From contig NZ_JBDPGJ010000003.1 of the NCBI RefSeq assembly GCF_040839445.1, positions 62,001-126,000 on the forward strand: 64,000 nucleotides of DNA. Reading direction: 5' to 3'. Source of the stretch: Aquibium pacificus (GTDB lineage Bacteria > Pseudomonadota > Alphaproteobacteria > Rhizobiales > Rhizobiaceae). Each line of letters starts with the position of its first letter. The stretch's first letter is position 1. Of this stretch, positions 25,577-33,127 are shown in pieces. The notes beneath the pieces were generated by a model. It did not search any database. It was not told the origin of the DNA and was given only the letters and a program-made list of their open reading frames with translations. Position numbers and translations under genes: made by a program.

Positions 25577-26421
25577 ATGATCCCGCGGCGCCTGGCGGCG
25601 TCGCCGGCATGCGCATGGTGAGCATGACCATGATGGCTGTCCAAGCCATCAAGGACAATGGAACCGCCCTCGGCGTGACCATGCTCGTCGTCCGCCTCGC
25701 ACCAGGGCGCGTCCTCGCTCCATGCCTCGTCGAAACCGCGGGCGCGCGAGAGGTTTTCCGGCAGGAGAACGTCCTGCGTCCTGCCCCAGGCAACGAGCCC
25801 GCGGGCAAGGATCAGCGTGTCGGGAAAATGACGCCGCACCAGGTCGAGGTCGTGGACCACCACGAGCACCGTGCGCCCTTCGCCGTGCCAGCGCCTGATC
25901 AAGGCGAGAAGATCGCCGACCGTCTGGGAATCGACGGCGTTGAACGGCTCGTCGAGCAGGATGATGTCGGCGTCCTGCACCAGCACGCGCGCGAAGAGGG
26001 CGCGTTGCAGCTGTCCGCCCGACAGGGTGTCGATCGGTCGCTCCTCGAAGCCCGTGAGCCCGACCGCCGTCAGCGCCGATCTGCACCTTTGGTGGTCCTC
26101 GGGGGTATAGCGGCCGAGCAGCCCGCGCCGCCGCCACAGCCCCAGCCGTACCAGATCGATGACGCGCGCCGGAAAGGAGCGGTCGATCTCGCTCTGCTGC
26201 GGCAGGTAGGCGATGCGGGCGCCGTCCGGCAGGCGCACCGCGCCGGCCATGGGCGGCAGCACGCCGACGATCCCCTTCATCAGTGTCGACTTGCCCGAAC
26301 CATTCGGCCCGACGATCGCGGTCAGCGAACCGCGCGCGACGTGGCCGTCGAGGTGATGCACGGCCGGATGTCGGTTGTAGCCGAGCGTCAGGTCGGCGAA
26401 GGCGAGGGCGGGTTCGATCAT
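25573..26421 (-). CDS. Zinc/manganese-type ABC transporter ATPase with His-rich C-terminus
   Basis: This is a 282-residue ATPase with Walker A GPNGSGKST, the Q-loop region YLPQQSEIDRSFPARVIDLV (typical of the Znu/Mnt class), signature LSGGQLQRALFAR and Walker B ILLDEPFNAVD. The tail contains a histidine cluster, HHGHAHHAHAGD, which suggests metal binding and favours zinc. The ATG at 26421 was chosen because it begins the conserved domain; an in-frame start at 26490 would add a non-homologous leader and place the candidate operator inside the coding region. It is the first gene of a two-gene operon with the permease. Confidence 0.91.
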   Translation of the reverse strand: MIEPALAFADLTLGYNRHPAVHHLDGHVARGSLTAIVGPNGSGKSTLMKGIVGVLPPMAGAVRLPDGARIAYLPQQSEIDRSFPARVIDLVRLGLWRRRGLLGRYTPEDHQRCRSALTAVGLTGFEERPIDTLSGGQLQRALFARVLVQDADIILLDEPFNAVDSQTVGDLLALIRRWHGEGRTVLVVVHDLDLVRRHFPDTLILARGLVAWGRTQDVLLPENLSRARGFDEAWSEDAPWCEADDEHGHAEGGSIVLDGLDSHHGHAHHAHAGDAARRRGIM

Positions 26422-26470
26422 GGGCGTTCCAGGGATGCGCCTAGCGGATGGCGACCGCGCCTCGATATGT

Positions 26471-26484
26471 GATGTTATTACATC
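26471..26484. promoter_or_regulatory. Candidate metalloregulator (Zur/Mur-like) operator
   Basis: GATGTTATTACATC is a near-perfect inverted repeat (GATGT, four AT bases, ACATC) in otherwise GC-rich DNA, 50 bases before the start of the zinc/manganese-type ATPase gene. Its size and AT-rich, dyad form resemble Fur-superfamily operators controlling znu/mnt genes. Assignment to Zur or Mur is inference. Confidence 0.5.
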
Positions 26485-26587
26485 CGTCAACGCGGATCGG
26501 GCGCTCCGGGAGCCTGTAAGATAGGCGCCGGGATCCCAACGGCTATTCTAGAGACCGTGCGATCTCGGTATCCAGCGCCTGTGAATT

Positions 26588-26791
26588 CTATCCCTGAATA
26601 AGCCAAGCCTGAGCTTCGGCCTCGCCAGGCCAAGCATGGTCCTCGGGAGTTTGTTTGCGAACGCCTTGCACATACACGAACCCAATACCGCGGTAGATTG
26701 TCGTCCATTGATTATCCGGTTGCCGGATTTCCGAGCGCCAGAGTTCGCGATCTCCGTTCGTGCCGATCAGTGTATGGTTTCGCTCCTGCAT
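26588..26791 (-). CDS. Small hypothetical protein, 67 residues
   Basis: This is an unrecognised small frame with a good GGGAGG ribosome-binding site nine bases before its ATG. The protein is hydrophilic, with several Trp and Arg residues (for example ELWRSEIRQPDNQWTTIYRG), no membrane segment and no known motif. Local DNA is less GC-rich than the flanks. The frame could run 47 codons further upstream, but the ribosome-binding site favours the short form. It lies between the Zn-type ATPase and dinB, all on the minus strand. Function unknown. Confidence 0.5.
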   Translation of the reverse strand: MQERNHTLIGTNGDRELWRSEIRQPDNQWTTIYRGIGFVYVQGVRKQTPEDHAWPGEAEAQAWLIQG

Positions 26792-26976
26792 TCTTGTGCC
26801 TCCCATGGTTGAGTATGCCGCGTATGTGGAGGTTGTTGATGCCGTTTCAAGCAGCGATTCCAAAAACCTACAAGATTTGAGTAGATGCGCGAAGAGGCCA
26901 TGTAGTTCAGTAGAAAAATTGGCGAGATGCAATGGACGCCGAATTGAGGCGAATATTACCCGCGCGCGCTCAATGC

Positions 26977-28296
26977 TCAGGAATCGCCGTCGCGCTGCGG
27001 GCGTGCATTGCGGCCCTTGCCGAAGGTGTAGCCGGTCTCGACGGCTGTCCTGCCGAACTTGTCGCGCAGATCGTCGATCGCGCCTTCTGCCAGCGCGCGC
27101 TTGCGCGCCTTCAGGTCGACGAGGTCGGGTGGATCGGCCCTGGCCGCGTCCGAGAGGTCGCTGACGCCGATTCCGATGAGCCGATAGCGGGTTCCGTCGG
27201 TTTCCTTTCGCAGGAGTTCGAGACCGGTGGAGAAGATCCGGTCCGCCAGCCGCGTCGGATCGGCAAGCTGCCGGTTGCGCGTGCGGATGCGGAAGTCGCT
27301 GGTCTTGAGCTTGAGCACCACCGTGCGCCCGGCAATCCCCGATTTCTTTAGCCGGGAGGAGACCTTCTCGGAGAGAGCGCGCAGCACCGGCACCAGATCC
27401 TCCGGGGAGGCGAGGTCAGTGTCGAATGTCGTCTCGGCCGAAACGCTCTTGGCCTCGTGGTCGGCATGCACGCGCCGCTCGTCCATGCCGCGCGACAGGT
27501 GGTAGAGCCGGTCGCCCATGGTGCCGTAGCGCTTCATCAGATCGCCGCGCTCCATCTTCTGGAGCTGGCCGACGGTGCGGATGCCGTCGCGTTCCAGCAC
27601 CTCGTCGAAGGCCTTGCCGACTCCCCAGATCAGCGTCACCGGCTTGTCGGCGAGGAAGCCGACGGCCTCCTCTTCGCCGATGACGGCAAAGCCGCGCGGC
27701 TTCTGCGTGTCGGAGGCGATCTTGGCGAGGAACTTGCAATAGGACAGCCCCACCGAGGCGGAGATCCCGACCTCCTTCTCGAGGTTGCGCGCGAAGCGGG
27801 CGAGCACCAGCGCTGGCGGCATGCCGTGCAGCTTCTCGGTGCCGGCAAGATCGAGGAAGGCCTCGTCGATCGAGATCGGCTGCACCAGCGGCGTCAGCGC
27901 CTGCATCATCTCGCGTACCTGCCGCCCGACCCGGGCGTATTTTTCCATGTCCGGCTTGATCACCACGGCCTCCGGGCAGGCGGCGAGCGCCTTGAACATC
28001 GGCATCGCCGACCGCACGCCGTTGATCCGGGCTATGTAGCAGGCCGTCGAGACAACGCCGCGCTTTCCGCCGCCGATGATGACGGGCCTGTCGCGCAGTT
28101 CCGGGCGGTCCCTCTTCTCCACGGCGGCATAGAAGGCATCGCAGTCGATATGGGCGAGCGACAGCCGGTAGAGCTCCGGATGGCGCGCGAGCCGCGGGCT
28201 CCCGCACGCCTCGCAGCGGCGCGGTAACGCGTCAGCCTGGCGCGCGAGGCAATCGCGGCAGAAACCGGCAAGAGGATTGTTGACAGCAGGCGCCAT
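26977..28296 (-). CDS. dinB: DNA polymerase IV (Y-family translesion polymerase)
   Basis: This is a 439-residue polymerase. Catalytic residues are visible as D51 in AHIDCDAFYAAVEKRD and D144/E145 in ISIDEAFLDL. The helix-hairpin-helix region IWGVGKAFDEVLERDGIRT and the little-finger domain follow. An N-terminal extension carries two CxxC pairs (C13/C16 and C28/C31), a zinc-ribbon-like feature seen in rhizobial DinB. A LexA box ends six bases before the ATG, so the gene is SOS-controlled and the mRNA leader must be very short or absent. The protein lacks an obvious C-terminal beta-clamp motif by eye. The GNAT gene is transcribed divergently from the same short region. Confidence 0.95.
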   Translation of the reverse strand: MAPAVNNPLAGFCRDCLARQADALPRRCEACGSPRLARHPELYRLSLAHIDCDAFYAAVEKRDRPELRDRPVIIGGGKRGVVSTACYIARINGVRSAMPMFKALAACPEAVVIKPDMEKYARVGRQVREMMQALTPLVQPISIDEAFLDLAGTEKLHGMPPALVLARFARNLEKEVGISASVGLSYCKFLAKIASDTQKPRGFAVIGEEEAVGFLADKPVTLIWGVGKAFDEVLERDGIRTVGQLQKMERGDLMKRYGTMGDRLYHLSRGMDERRVHADHEAKSVSAETTFDTDLASPEDLVPVLRALSEKVSSRLKKSGIAGRTVVLKLKTSDFRIRTRNRQLADPTRLADRIFSTGLELLRKETDGTRYRLIGIGVSDLSDAARADPPDLVDLKARKRALAEGAIDDLRDKFGRTAVETGYTFGKGRNARPQRDGDS

Positions 28297-28302
28297 GGCT
28301 GC

Positions 28303-28317
28303 GAACATAAAGAGAAC
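28303..28317. promoter_or_regulatory. LexA (SOS) box, GAAC-N7-GAAC
   Basis: GAACATAAAGAGAAC is an exact match to the direct-repeat LexA operator of alphaproteobacteria (GTTC-N7-GTTC on the other strand). It lies between the divergent dinB and GNAT genes, six bases upstream of the dinB ATG and 57 bases upstream of the GNAT ATG. It should repress dinB until DNA damage; an effect on the GNAT gene is possible. Confidence 0.85.
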
Positions 28318-28374
28318 AAATCGCATGATAGTCGAGGCACACCGCCGGGGCAAGGCAACCGGAAAGGAGACGTC

Positions 28375-28968
28375 ATGTCCGCTGTTGAAAGCCACGCGAC
28401 GGTCGTGCGGCCGCTGACGCCCGAGCTTTGGCCGGCGCTCGAAGAGCTGTTCGGGCCGCAGGGCGCCTGCTACGGCTGCTGGTGCACGCACTTCCGCCTG
28501 CCGCCGGCGAAGCGCCGCGAGAACAATCGCGAATCCAACAAGGCGCATCTGATGAACCGGGTGGAAGCCGGGCCGCCGCCGGGCCTGCTTGCCTTCGACG
28601 GCGACCGCGCACTCGGCTGGATGCAGATCGGACCACGCGCCGACGTTCCCGAGTGGAACAATGCCGGCCGGGTTTCGGCGCCGATCGATCCCGCCGAAAC
28701 ATTCGACCCAGGCGCATGGGCGATCTCGTGCTTCTTCATCCGGTCGAAGGCGCGCGGCCAGGGGTTGAGCCATCGGCTGGTCGCCGAAGGCATCCGCTAT
28801 GCCCGCGACAATGGCGCACGCGTGCTGGACGCCTGTCCGATGGACCAGTCGAAGAGTTCCCGCTCCATCGGTCTGTTCGTCGGCTCGACGCGCGTGTTCG
28901 AGAAGGCCGGCTTCGAGAAGGTGGCCGGCCGCAAAGCGGGCCGTCCGCTCATGCGGTTGATCCTGTAG
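28375..28968 (+). CDS. GNAT-family acetyltransferase
   Basis: This is a 197-residue protein. The acetyl-CoA-binding region is ISCFFIRSKARGQGLSHRL, with the R/Q-x-x-G-x-G/A type loop (ARGQGL), followed by the C-terminal FVGSTRVFEKAGFEKV strand-helix typical of GNAT enzymes. The N-terminal GACYGCWCTHFRLPP is a Cys/Trp-rich block found in a subgroup of unknown substrate. The ATG at 28375 has GGAAAGGAG upstream. It is divergent from dinB and shares the intergenic region with the LexA box. Confidence 0.9.
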   Translation: MSAVESHATVVRPLTPELWPALEELFGPQGACYGCWCTHFRLPPAKRRENNRESNKAHLMNRVEAGPPPGLLAFDGDRALGWMQIGPRADVPEWNNAGRVSAPIDPAETFDPGAWAISCFFIRSKARGQGLSHRLVAEGIRYARDNGARVLDACPMDQSKSSRSIGLFVGSTRVFEKAGFEKVAGRKAGRPLMRLIL

Positions 28969-28983
28969 GAACGGGTTCGATCG

Positions 28984-29637
28984 TCAGACGCCGAGAGCCG
29001 CGGCGATTCGGGGGCCGGCGTCCTGCCAGTCTTCCACGACGACCACCCCGTCCGGAGGTGCGGGCAGAAGTTCGCGCAGCGAGTTGTCCGCCATCAGGTG
29101 AAACGCGTGCGTCTCCGGCACCGTCTCCAGCGCGGACAGAAGGTTGCGCGGCTGGTCGTCCACGAAGGCGACGGGCCGGCCGCTCGTGCCGCGCAGGCTG
29201 CGGATCGCCGGACCCTTCGCCATCTCGGTGGTGACCAGCGGGTAGGGCAATCCCAGGCTGTCGAGATAGGTCCGCCGCGTCTGGCGGTGGCGGTGTGGCA
29301 TGGCCGTCAGCATGACGATCTCGACCCGGTCCGCGAAGCCCGTCATCGCGTCGGCCGCGCCTTCCAGCAAGGTCTGCCATTCGGCCTGCGCGACGAAGAA
29401 GGCGTCGATCAGTTCGGCGATCTGTGCCTGCTCGGCTGCAAGCCCCGTCTCGACGTGGTGGATGTTGCCGAGGAGGCGGAACGTGCGCAGGCGCAGTTCA
29501 TAGCCGTGGCGCGCCAGGAAGCGCGGAAACGGCCCGATGAAGTCGAGCACGACGTCGTCGACGTCGAGCACCAGCAGCGGCCGCTCGTCCAGCGACAGCT
29601 CGGCTATCTGCCGCGCCGTTTCGGGATCGTCGCTCAT
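28984..29637 (-). CDS. HAD-like hydrolase family protein
   Basis: This is a 217-residue protein. The motif LVLDVDDVVLDFI near residue 25 fits HAD motif I (DxDxV/T), VMLTAMPHRHRQTR fits motif II (a T after a hydrophobic strand), and VAFVDDQPRNLLSAL fits motif IV. The second aspartate of motif I is shifted relative to classical phosphatases, so the reaction is uncertain. The ATG at 29637 begins the conserved region. It is convergent with the GNAT gene and lies 58 bases downstream of the DsbA-family gene on the same strand. Substrate unknown. Confidence 0.75.
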   Translation of the reverse strand: MSDDPETARQIAELSLDERPLLVLDVDDVVLDFIGPFPRFLARHGYELRLRTFRLLGNIHHVETGLAAEQAQIAELIDAFFVAQAEWQTLLEGAADAMTGFADRVEIVMLTAMPHRHRQTRRTYLDSLGLPYPLVTTEMAKGPAIRSLRGTSGRPVAFVDDQPRNLLSALETVPETHAFHLMADNSLRELLPAPPDGVVVVEDWQDAGPRIAAALGV

Positions 29638-29695
29638 GACCGTCCGGGAAGTTCGAGAAGAGGCCCGAACCTTTGGCTGTCGGCGGGAGAGGCTG

Positions 29696-30376
29696 TCAGG
29701 GCGCCGTCTCCAGTTCTCCCCGGGCCTTGAGATCGGCCACCTGCCGGATGGCGTCGGCGAGCACTTCCGGGTCCTGCGCGCCCATGACGGCATACTTGCC
29801 CTCGATGAGGAAGCAGGGCACGCCGCGCACGCCCATCCGGGCCGCTGTGGCGATCTCCTCTTGGACCGCATCGCGGTCGGCGTCGGTCGGCAGCAGCGCC
29901 TCGACGACCGCCGTGTCCATGCCGGCTTCGCGCGCTGCCTCGATCAGCACCGAAGCGTCGCCGATGTTCTGGCCTTCCTGGAAGTAGAGTTCGAACAGGC
30001 GCTTCGCCAGGCGGTCCTGCACGCCGGGACCCGCCGAGCCCGCCCAGCGCAACACGCGGTGGGCGTCGAGCGTGTTCGGCGAGACCTCGATCGCGTCGAG
30101 CGCGAACGCGATACCTTCCTGCGCTCCGGTTTCCTTCAGGCTCGTGTGCATCTGCCGGAGCCGCTCCTCGCTGCCGAACTTCGCCAGCATGTAGCTCCTG
30201 CGCTCGCGTCCCTCGGGCGGGATCGAAGGATCGAGCTGGTACGGTCGCCAGCGCACGTCGACCTCGACGCCGTCGACCATCTCCAGGGCGCGATCGAGGC
30301 GCTTCTGCCCGACGAAACACCAGGGGCAGACGACGTCGGAGATGATGTCCACGCTTACGCCGGTCCGGTTGTCCAT
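29696..30376 (-). CDS. DsbA-family oxidoreductase (FrnE-like)
   Basis: This is a 226-residue thioredoxin-fold protein with the active site CPWC in IISDVVCPWCFVGQKRLDRAL. It has a helical insert and the cis-proline region MGVRGVPCFLIEGKYAVMGAQ. There is no signal peptide, so it is a cytosolic FrnE-type protein, a group linked to polyketide tailoring or oxidative stress rather than periplasmic disulfide formation. GGAGG lies just before the ATG at 30376. It is 25 bases downstream of the peptide-binding protein gene and probably cotranscribed with it. Confidence 0.92.
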   Translation of the reverse strand: MDNRTGVSVDIISDVVCPWCFVGQKRLDRALEMVDGVEVDVRWRPYQLDPSIPPEGRERRSYMLAKFGSEERLRQMHTSLKETGAQEGIAFALDAIEVSPNTLDAHRVLRWAGSAGPGVQDRLAKRLFELYFQEGQNIGDASVLIEAAREAGMDTAVVEALLPTDADRDAVQEEIATAARMGVRGVPCFLIEGKYAVMGAQDPEVLADAIRQVADLKARGELETAP

Positions 30377-30401
30377 GATCGCCTCCTTGCGGTCCGTGGC
30401 G

Positions 30402-32207
30402 TCAGTCCGGCTGGCGCCACCATGTCTGCAATTGATAGCCGTAGAGCGGCACCTTGTCAGGATGCGCGATCCGCTTCCAGCGCGCCAGCCATTGGTCGTC
30501 GCGATGATAGAGCGGAACGACATAGGCGCCGGAGAGAAGGGTACGGTCGAGAGCGCGCACCGCATCGACGAAGGCGCCGCGCTCGCGGGCTTTGAGCATC
30601 GCGTCGATCACGGAATCAACGGCCGGATCGGCCACGCCGGCGAAGTTCCATGTGCCGGGTGCATCCTTGGCGATGCTGCCCCAGCGGCCGACCTGCTCGA
30701 CGCCGGGCGAGAGCGACGACGGATAGGCCGTCAGGATCATGTCGTAGTCGTAAGTGATCAGCCGCTGCTGGTATTGCGCGTCGTCGACGGACCGCAGCGT
30801 CACCGCGACGCCGAGGCTCGCGAGCGTGCGCTGCCAGGCGAGCGCGAGTTCCTCGCCGCCCCTGGCCTTCAGCATGATCTCGAATGAAAGCTGCTTGCCG
30901 TCCGGACCGATCATCTTGCGGTCCTTCATCTCGTATCCGGCCTTCTTAAGGGCCTCGAAGCCCTGTTTCAGGAATGCTCGGTCGCGGCCAGTGCCGTCCG
31001 ACACCGGCGGCACCCATTCGCCAGCCATGATCTCGGGCGTGACGGCGTCGGGGAAGGGCGCCAGCAGCGCCTTCTCGGCTTCGCTCGCCGGGTGTCCGTA
31101 GGACGCGAGATCCGAGCCGTCGTAGTAGCTCTTGGTACGGGTATAGACGCCCGAAAACAGGTTCTGGTTTGCCCATTCGAAGTCGAAGAGCTGGGTGAGC
31201 GCCCGTCTGGTATCCTGGTTCTGGAACACGGTGCGCCGCGTGTTCATGACGAAGCCGTACATGCCGGACGGCAGCCCGCTGTCGAACGTCTCCTTCACCA
31301 CGTCGCCGGAGGTGACGGCGGGAAAATCGTACTCCGAAGCCCAGCGTCCGCTGTTGTTCTCGATGTGGACGTCGATCAGGCCCTTCTTGAAGGCCTCGAA
31401 CAATGCGTTCTCGTCGCGGAAATAGTTAATCCGGATCTCGTCGTAGTTGTCGAAGCCGCGCTTGGAAGGAATACCGCGCGCCCAGTAGTCGGGGTTGCGC
31501 TTCAGCACCACGCGCTCGCCCGGACGGACCTCGCTGACGGTGTAGGGGCCGCTGCCGATCATCGGTGTCAGGGTCGACTTGTCGAAAGTTTCCGCGTTCG
31601 TCGCGTGCTTGGGCAGGATCGGCATCAGCGCCAGGATGAGCGGCAGTTCCCGGTCGTCCTTCGCGAAGGTGAGGCGCACGCCATGCTCGCCGATCTTCTC
31701 CATTTTGGCGATCTTCTTGATCGTCGTGCCATAGCGCACATGCCCCTTGTCGCGCAGCAGTTCGAAGGTGAAGAGCACGTCCTCGGGCGTCACCGGCTCG
31801 CCGTCGGAGAATCGGGCACGCTCGTCCAGCGTGAATTCCACGAAGGTCCGCTCGTCATCCGTCTCGACCGACTTGGCGAGCAGGGGATACATCGTGAAGG
31901 GCTCGTCGTAGGAGCGCAGCATCATGCTGTCATAGACGTTGTAGCCGAACCTCAGGTCGAGGATCCCTTGTGCCGCGGACCCCTGAATGATGAACGGGTT
32001 GATGCTGTCGAAGGTGCCCTGGACGGCGTAGTTGATCGTTCCACCCTTCGGCGCCTCCGGGTCGGCATAGGTGAAATGCGCAAAATCCGGCGGGAGCGCC
32101 GGTTCACCGTGCATGGCGATGGCGTGGCTCGGCTCGGCTCCGGCTGCGATCGGGTTAAAGACGATCGCGCCGAGCGCGATGTGGAGGGCCAAAAGAAGTT
32201 TCTTCAT
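30402..32207 (-). CDS. YejA-type peptide ABC transporter substrate-binding protein
   Basis: This is a 601-residue SBP family 5 receptor with a Sec signal peptide ending near residue 24 (AAGAEPSHA). HGEPALPPDFAHFTYADPEAPKGG and the SFDSINPF-like TFDSINPFIIQG at the start of the mature protein are typical of YejA/NikA-like receptors. SDGEPVTPEDVLFTFELLRD and the C-terminal YHRDDQWLARWKRI complete the family pattern. YejA binds oligopeptides, including microcin C in enterobacteria. The yejBEF permease and ATPase genes are not in this window. Confidence 0.93.
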   Translation of the reverse strand: MKKLLLALHIALGAIVFNPIAAGAEPSHAIAMHGEPALPPDFAHFTYADPEAPKGGTINYAVQGTFDSINPFIIQGSAAQGILDLRFGYNVYDSMMLRSYDEPFTMYPLLAKSVETDDERTFVEFTLDERARFSDGEPVTPEDVLFTFELLRDKGHVRYGTTIKKIAKMEKIGEHGVRLTFAKDDRELPLILALMPILPKHATNAETFDKSTLTPMIGSGPYTVSEVRPGERVVLKRNPDYWARGIPSKRGFDNYDEIRINYFRDENALFEAFKKGLIDVHIENNSGRWASEYDFPAVTSGDVVKETFDSGLPSGMYGFVMNTRRTVFQNQDTRRALTQLFDFEWANQNLFSGVYTRTKSYYDGSDLASYGHPASEAEKALLAPFPDAVTPEIMAGEWVPPVSDGTGRDRAFLKQGFEALKKAGYEMKDRKMIGPDGKQLSFEIMLKARGGEELALAWQRTLASLGVAVTLRSVDDAQYQQRLITYDYDMILTAYPSSLSPGVEQVGRWGSIAKDAPGTWNFAGVADPAVDSVIDAMLKARERGAFVDAVRALDRTLLSGAYVVPLYHRDDQWLARWKRIAHPDKVPLYGYQLQTWWRQPD

Positions 32208-32455
32208 TGCAAAAAGACGTCGGTTTCCGGATGATTCGGCGCAAGCCTATCATGGCCGGCCTGCAGGTCGCCCTTTTGGCTCGCGAAAGCGGCACAATTC
32301 CGGTCTGCGCACTGGATTCGCCGCAGTTGGCGGTGTAACACGCCGTCAGGCGAGAACATCGACCGTGGATCGGAGCCAGTCATCCTGTTGCCTCATTTGG
32401 CCAACATGGAGCGGTCAACCATTAAGGGCTCGGATTTCGAGAGGAAACGCAACCC

Positions 32456-33091
32456 ATGCAAGTGAAAGCCAACAACATCGCGCGCAGTCTGGTCCTGGCC
32501 GCCGCCGGGACCGGCTTCGTGGCCGCCAGCGTGGTGCCAGTGAGCGCCCAGCAGCAGCCCCCGCAGCCGCCGCGCGGCTGGTTCAAGGCCTGTTCCAAGC
32601 AGGAAGACATCGACATCTGCAACGTCCAGAACGTCGTCCTGGCCGATTCCGGTCAGCTCATCACCGGCGTCAGCCTCATCGAGATCAAGGGCAAGGTGAA
32701 CCGCAAGGTCTTTCAGGTGACCGTTCCGACCGGCCGCATGATGCAGCCGGGCATCGGCATGCAGGTGGACGGCGGCAAGGCGCAGAAGGTCGATTATGCC
32801 GTCTGCTTCCCCGACCGTTGCGTGGCCGAGGTTCCCTTGACCGACGCGCTCGTCGCCAGCTTCAAGAAGGGCACCGAACTCACGCTCACCTCCGTGAATT
32901 TCCAGAACCAGCCGAACCCGATCAAGGTTTCCCTGCAGGGCTTCACTGGTGCCTTCGATGGCGCGCCGCTTCAGCAGGCCGACATCGAGGACCGGCAGAA
33001 GAAGCTTCAGGATTTCGTCAGCAAGAACAACGAAGACTTCGCCAAGAAGCTCAAGGAAGAGCAGGACAAGGCCAAGGCGGCGGCCAACTGA
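32456..33091 (+). CDS. Invasion-associated locus B (IalB) family protein
   Basis: This is a 211-residue exported protein with a signal peptide ending around residue 31 (VVPVSAQQQ). The IalB domain covers about residues 40-175, with conserved cysteines in FKACSKQEDIDICNVQ and VDYAVCFPDRCVAEVP that likely form disulfides. The C-terminal 40 residues are a Lys/Glu/Gln-rich helix. IalB proteins are periplasmic or surface proteins of rhizobia, Brucella and Bartonella, linked to host-cell entry in Bartonella and of unknown function elsewhere. The gene stands alone; a 248-bp upstream gap (32208-32455) holds its promoter, with no other gene seen. Confidence 0.9.
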   Translation: MQVKANNIARSLVLAAAGTGFVAASVVPVSAQQQPPQPPRGWFKACSKQEDIDICNVQNVVLADSGQLITGVSLIEIKGKVNRKVFQVTVPTGRMMQPGIGMQVDGGKAQKVDYAVCFPDRCVAEVPLTDALVASFKKGTELTLTSVNFQNQPNPIKVSLQGFTGAFDGAPLQQADIEDRQKKLQDFVSKNNEDFAKKLKEEQDKAKAAAN

Positions 33092-33103
33092 GCCTTCCGC
33101 TTT

Positions 33104-33127
33104 CCCGTATGATCCGGATCATACGGG
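33104..33127. terminator. 24-bp perfect palindrome between convergent genes
   Basis: CCCGTATGATCC followed by its exact complement GGATCATACGGG forms a 12-bp stem without loop bases. It lies 13 bases after the IalB stop and overlaps the stop codon of the convergent cyclase gene (33119-33121). A bidirectional transcription end is the most likely role, although no T-run follows on either strand. Confidence 0.55.

Noticed and set aside
26422..26490. Longer start for the Zn/Mn-type ATPase at 26490
   Set aside because: The extra residues are not part of the ATPase fold and would put the dyad operator candidate inside the coding region; 26421 fits the family start.
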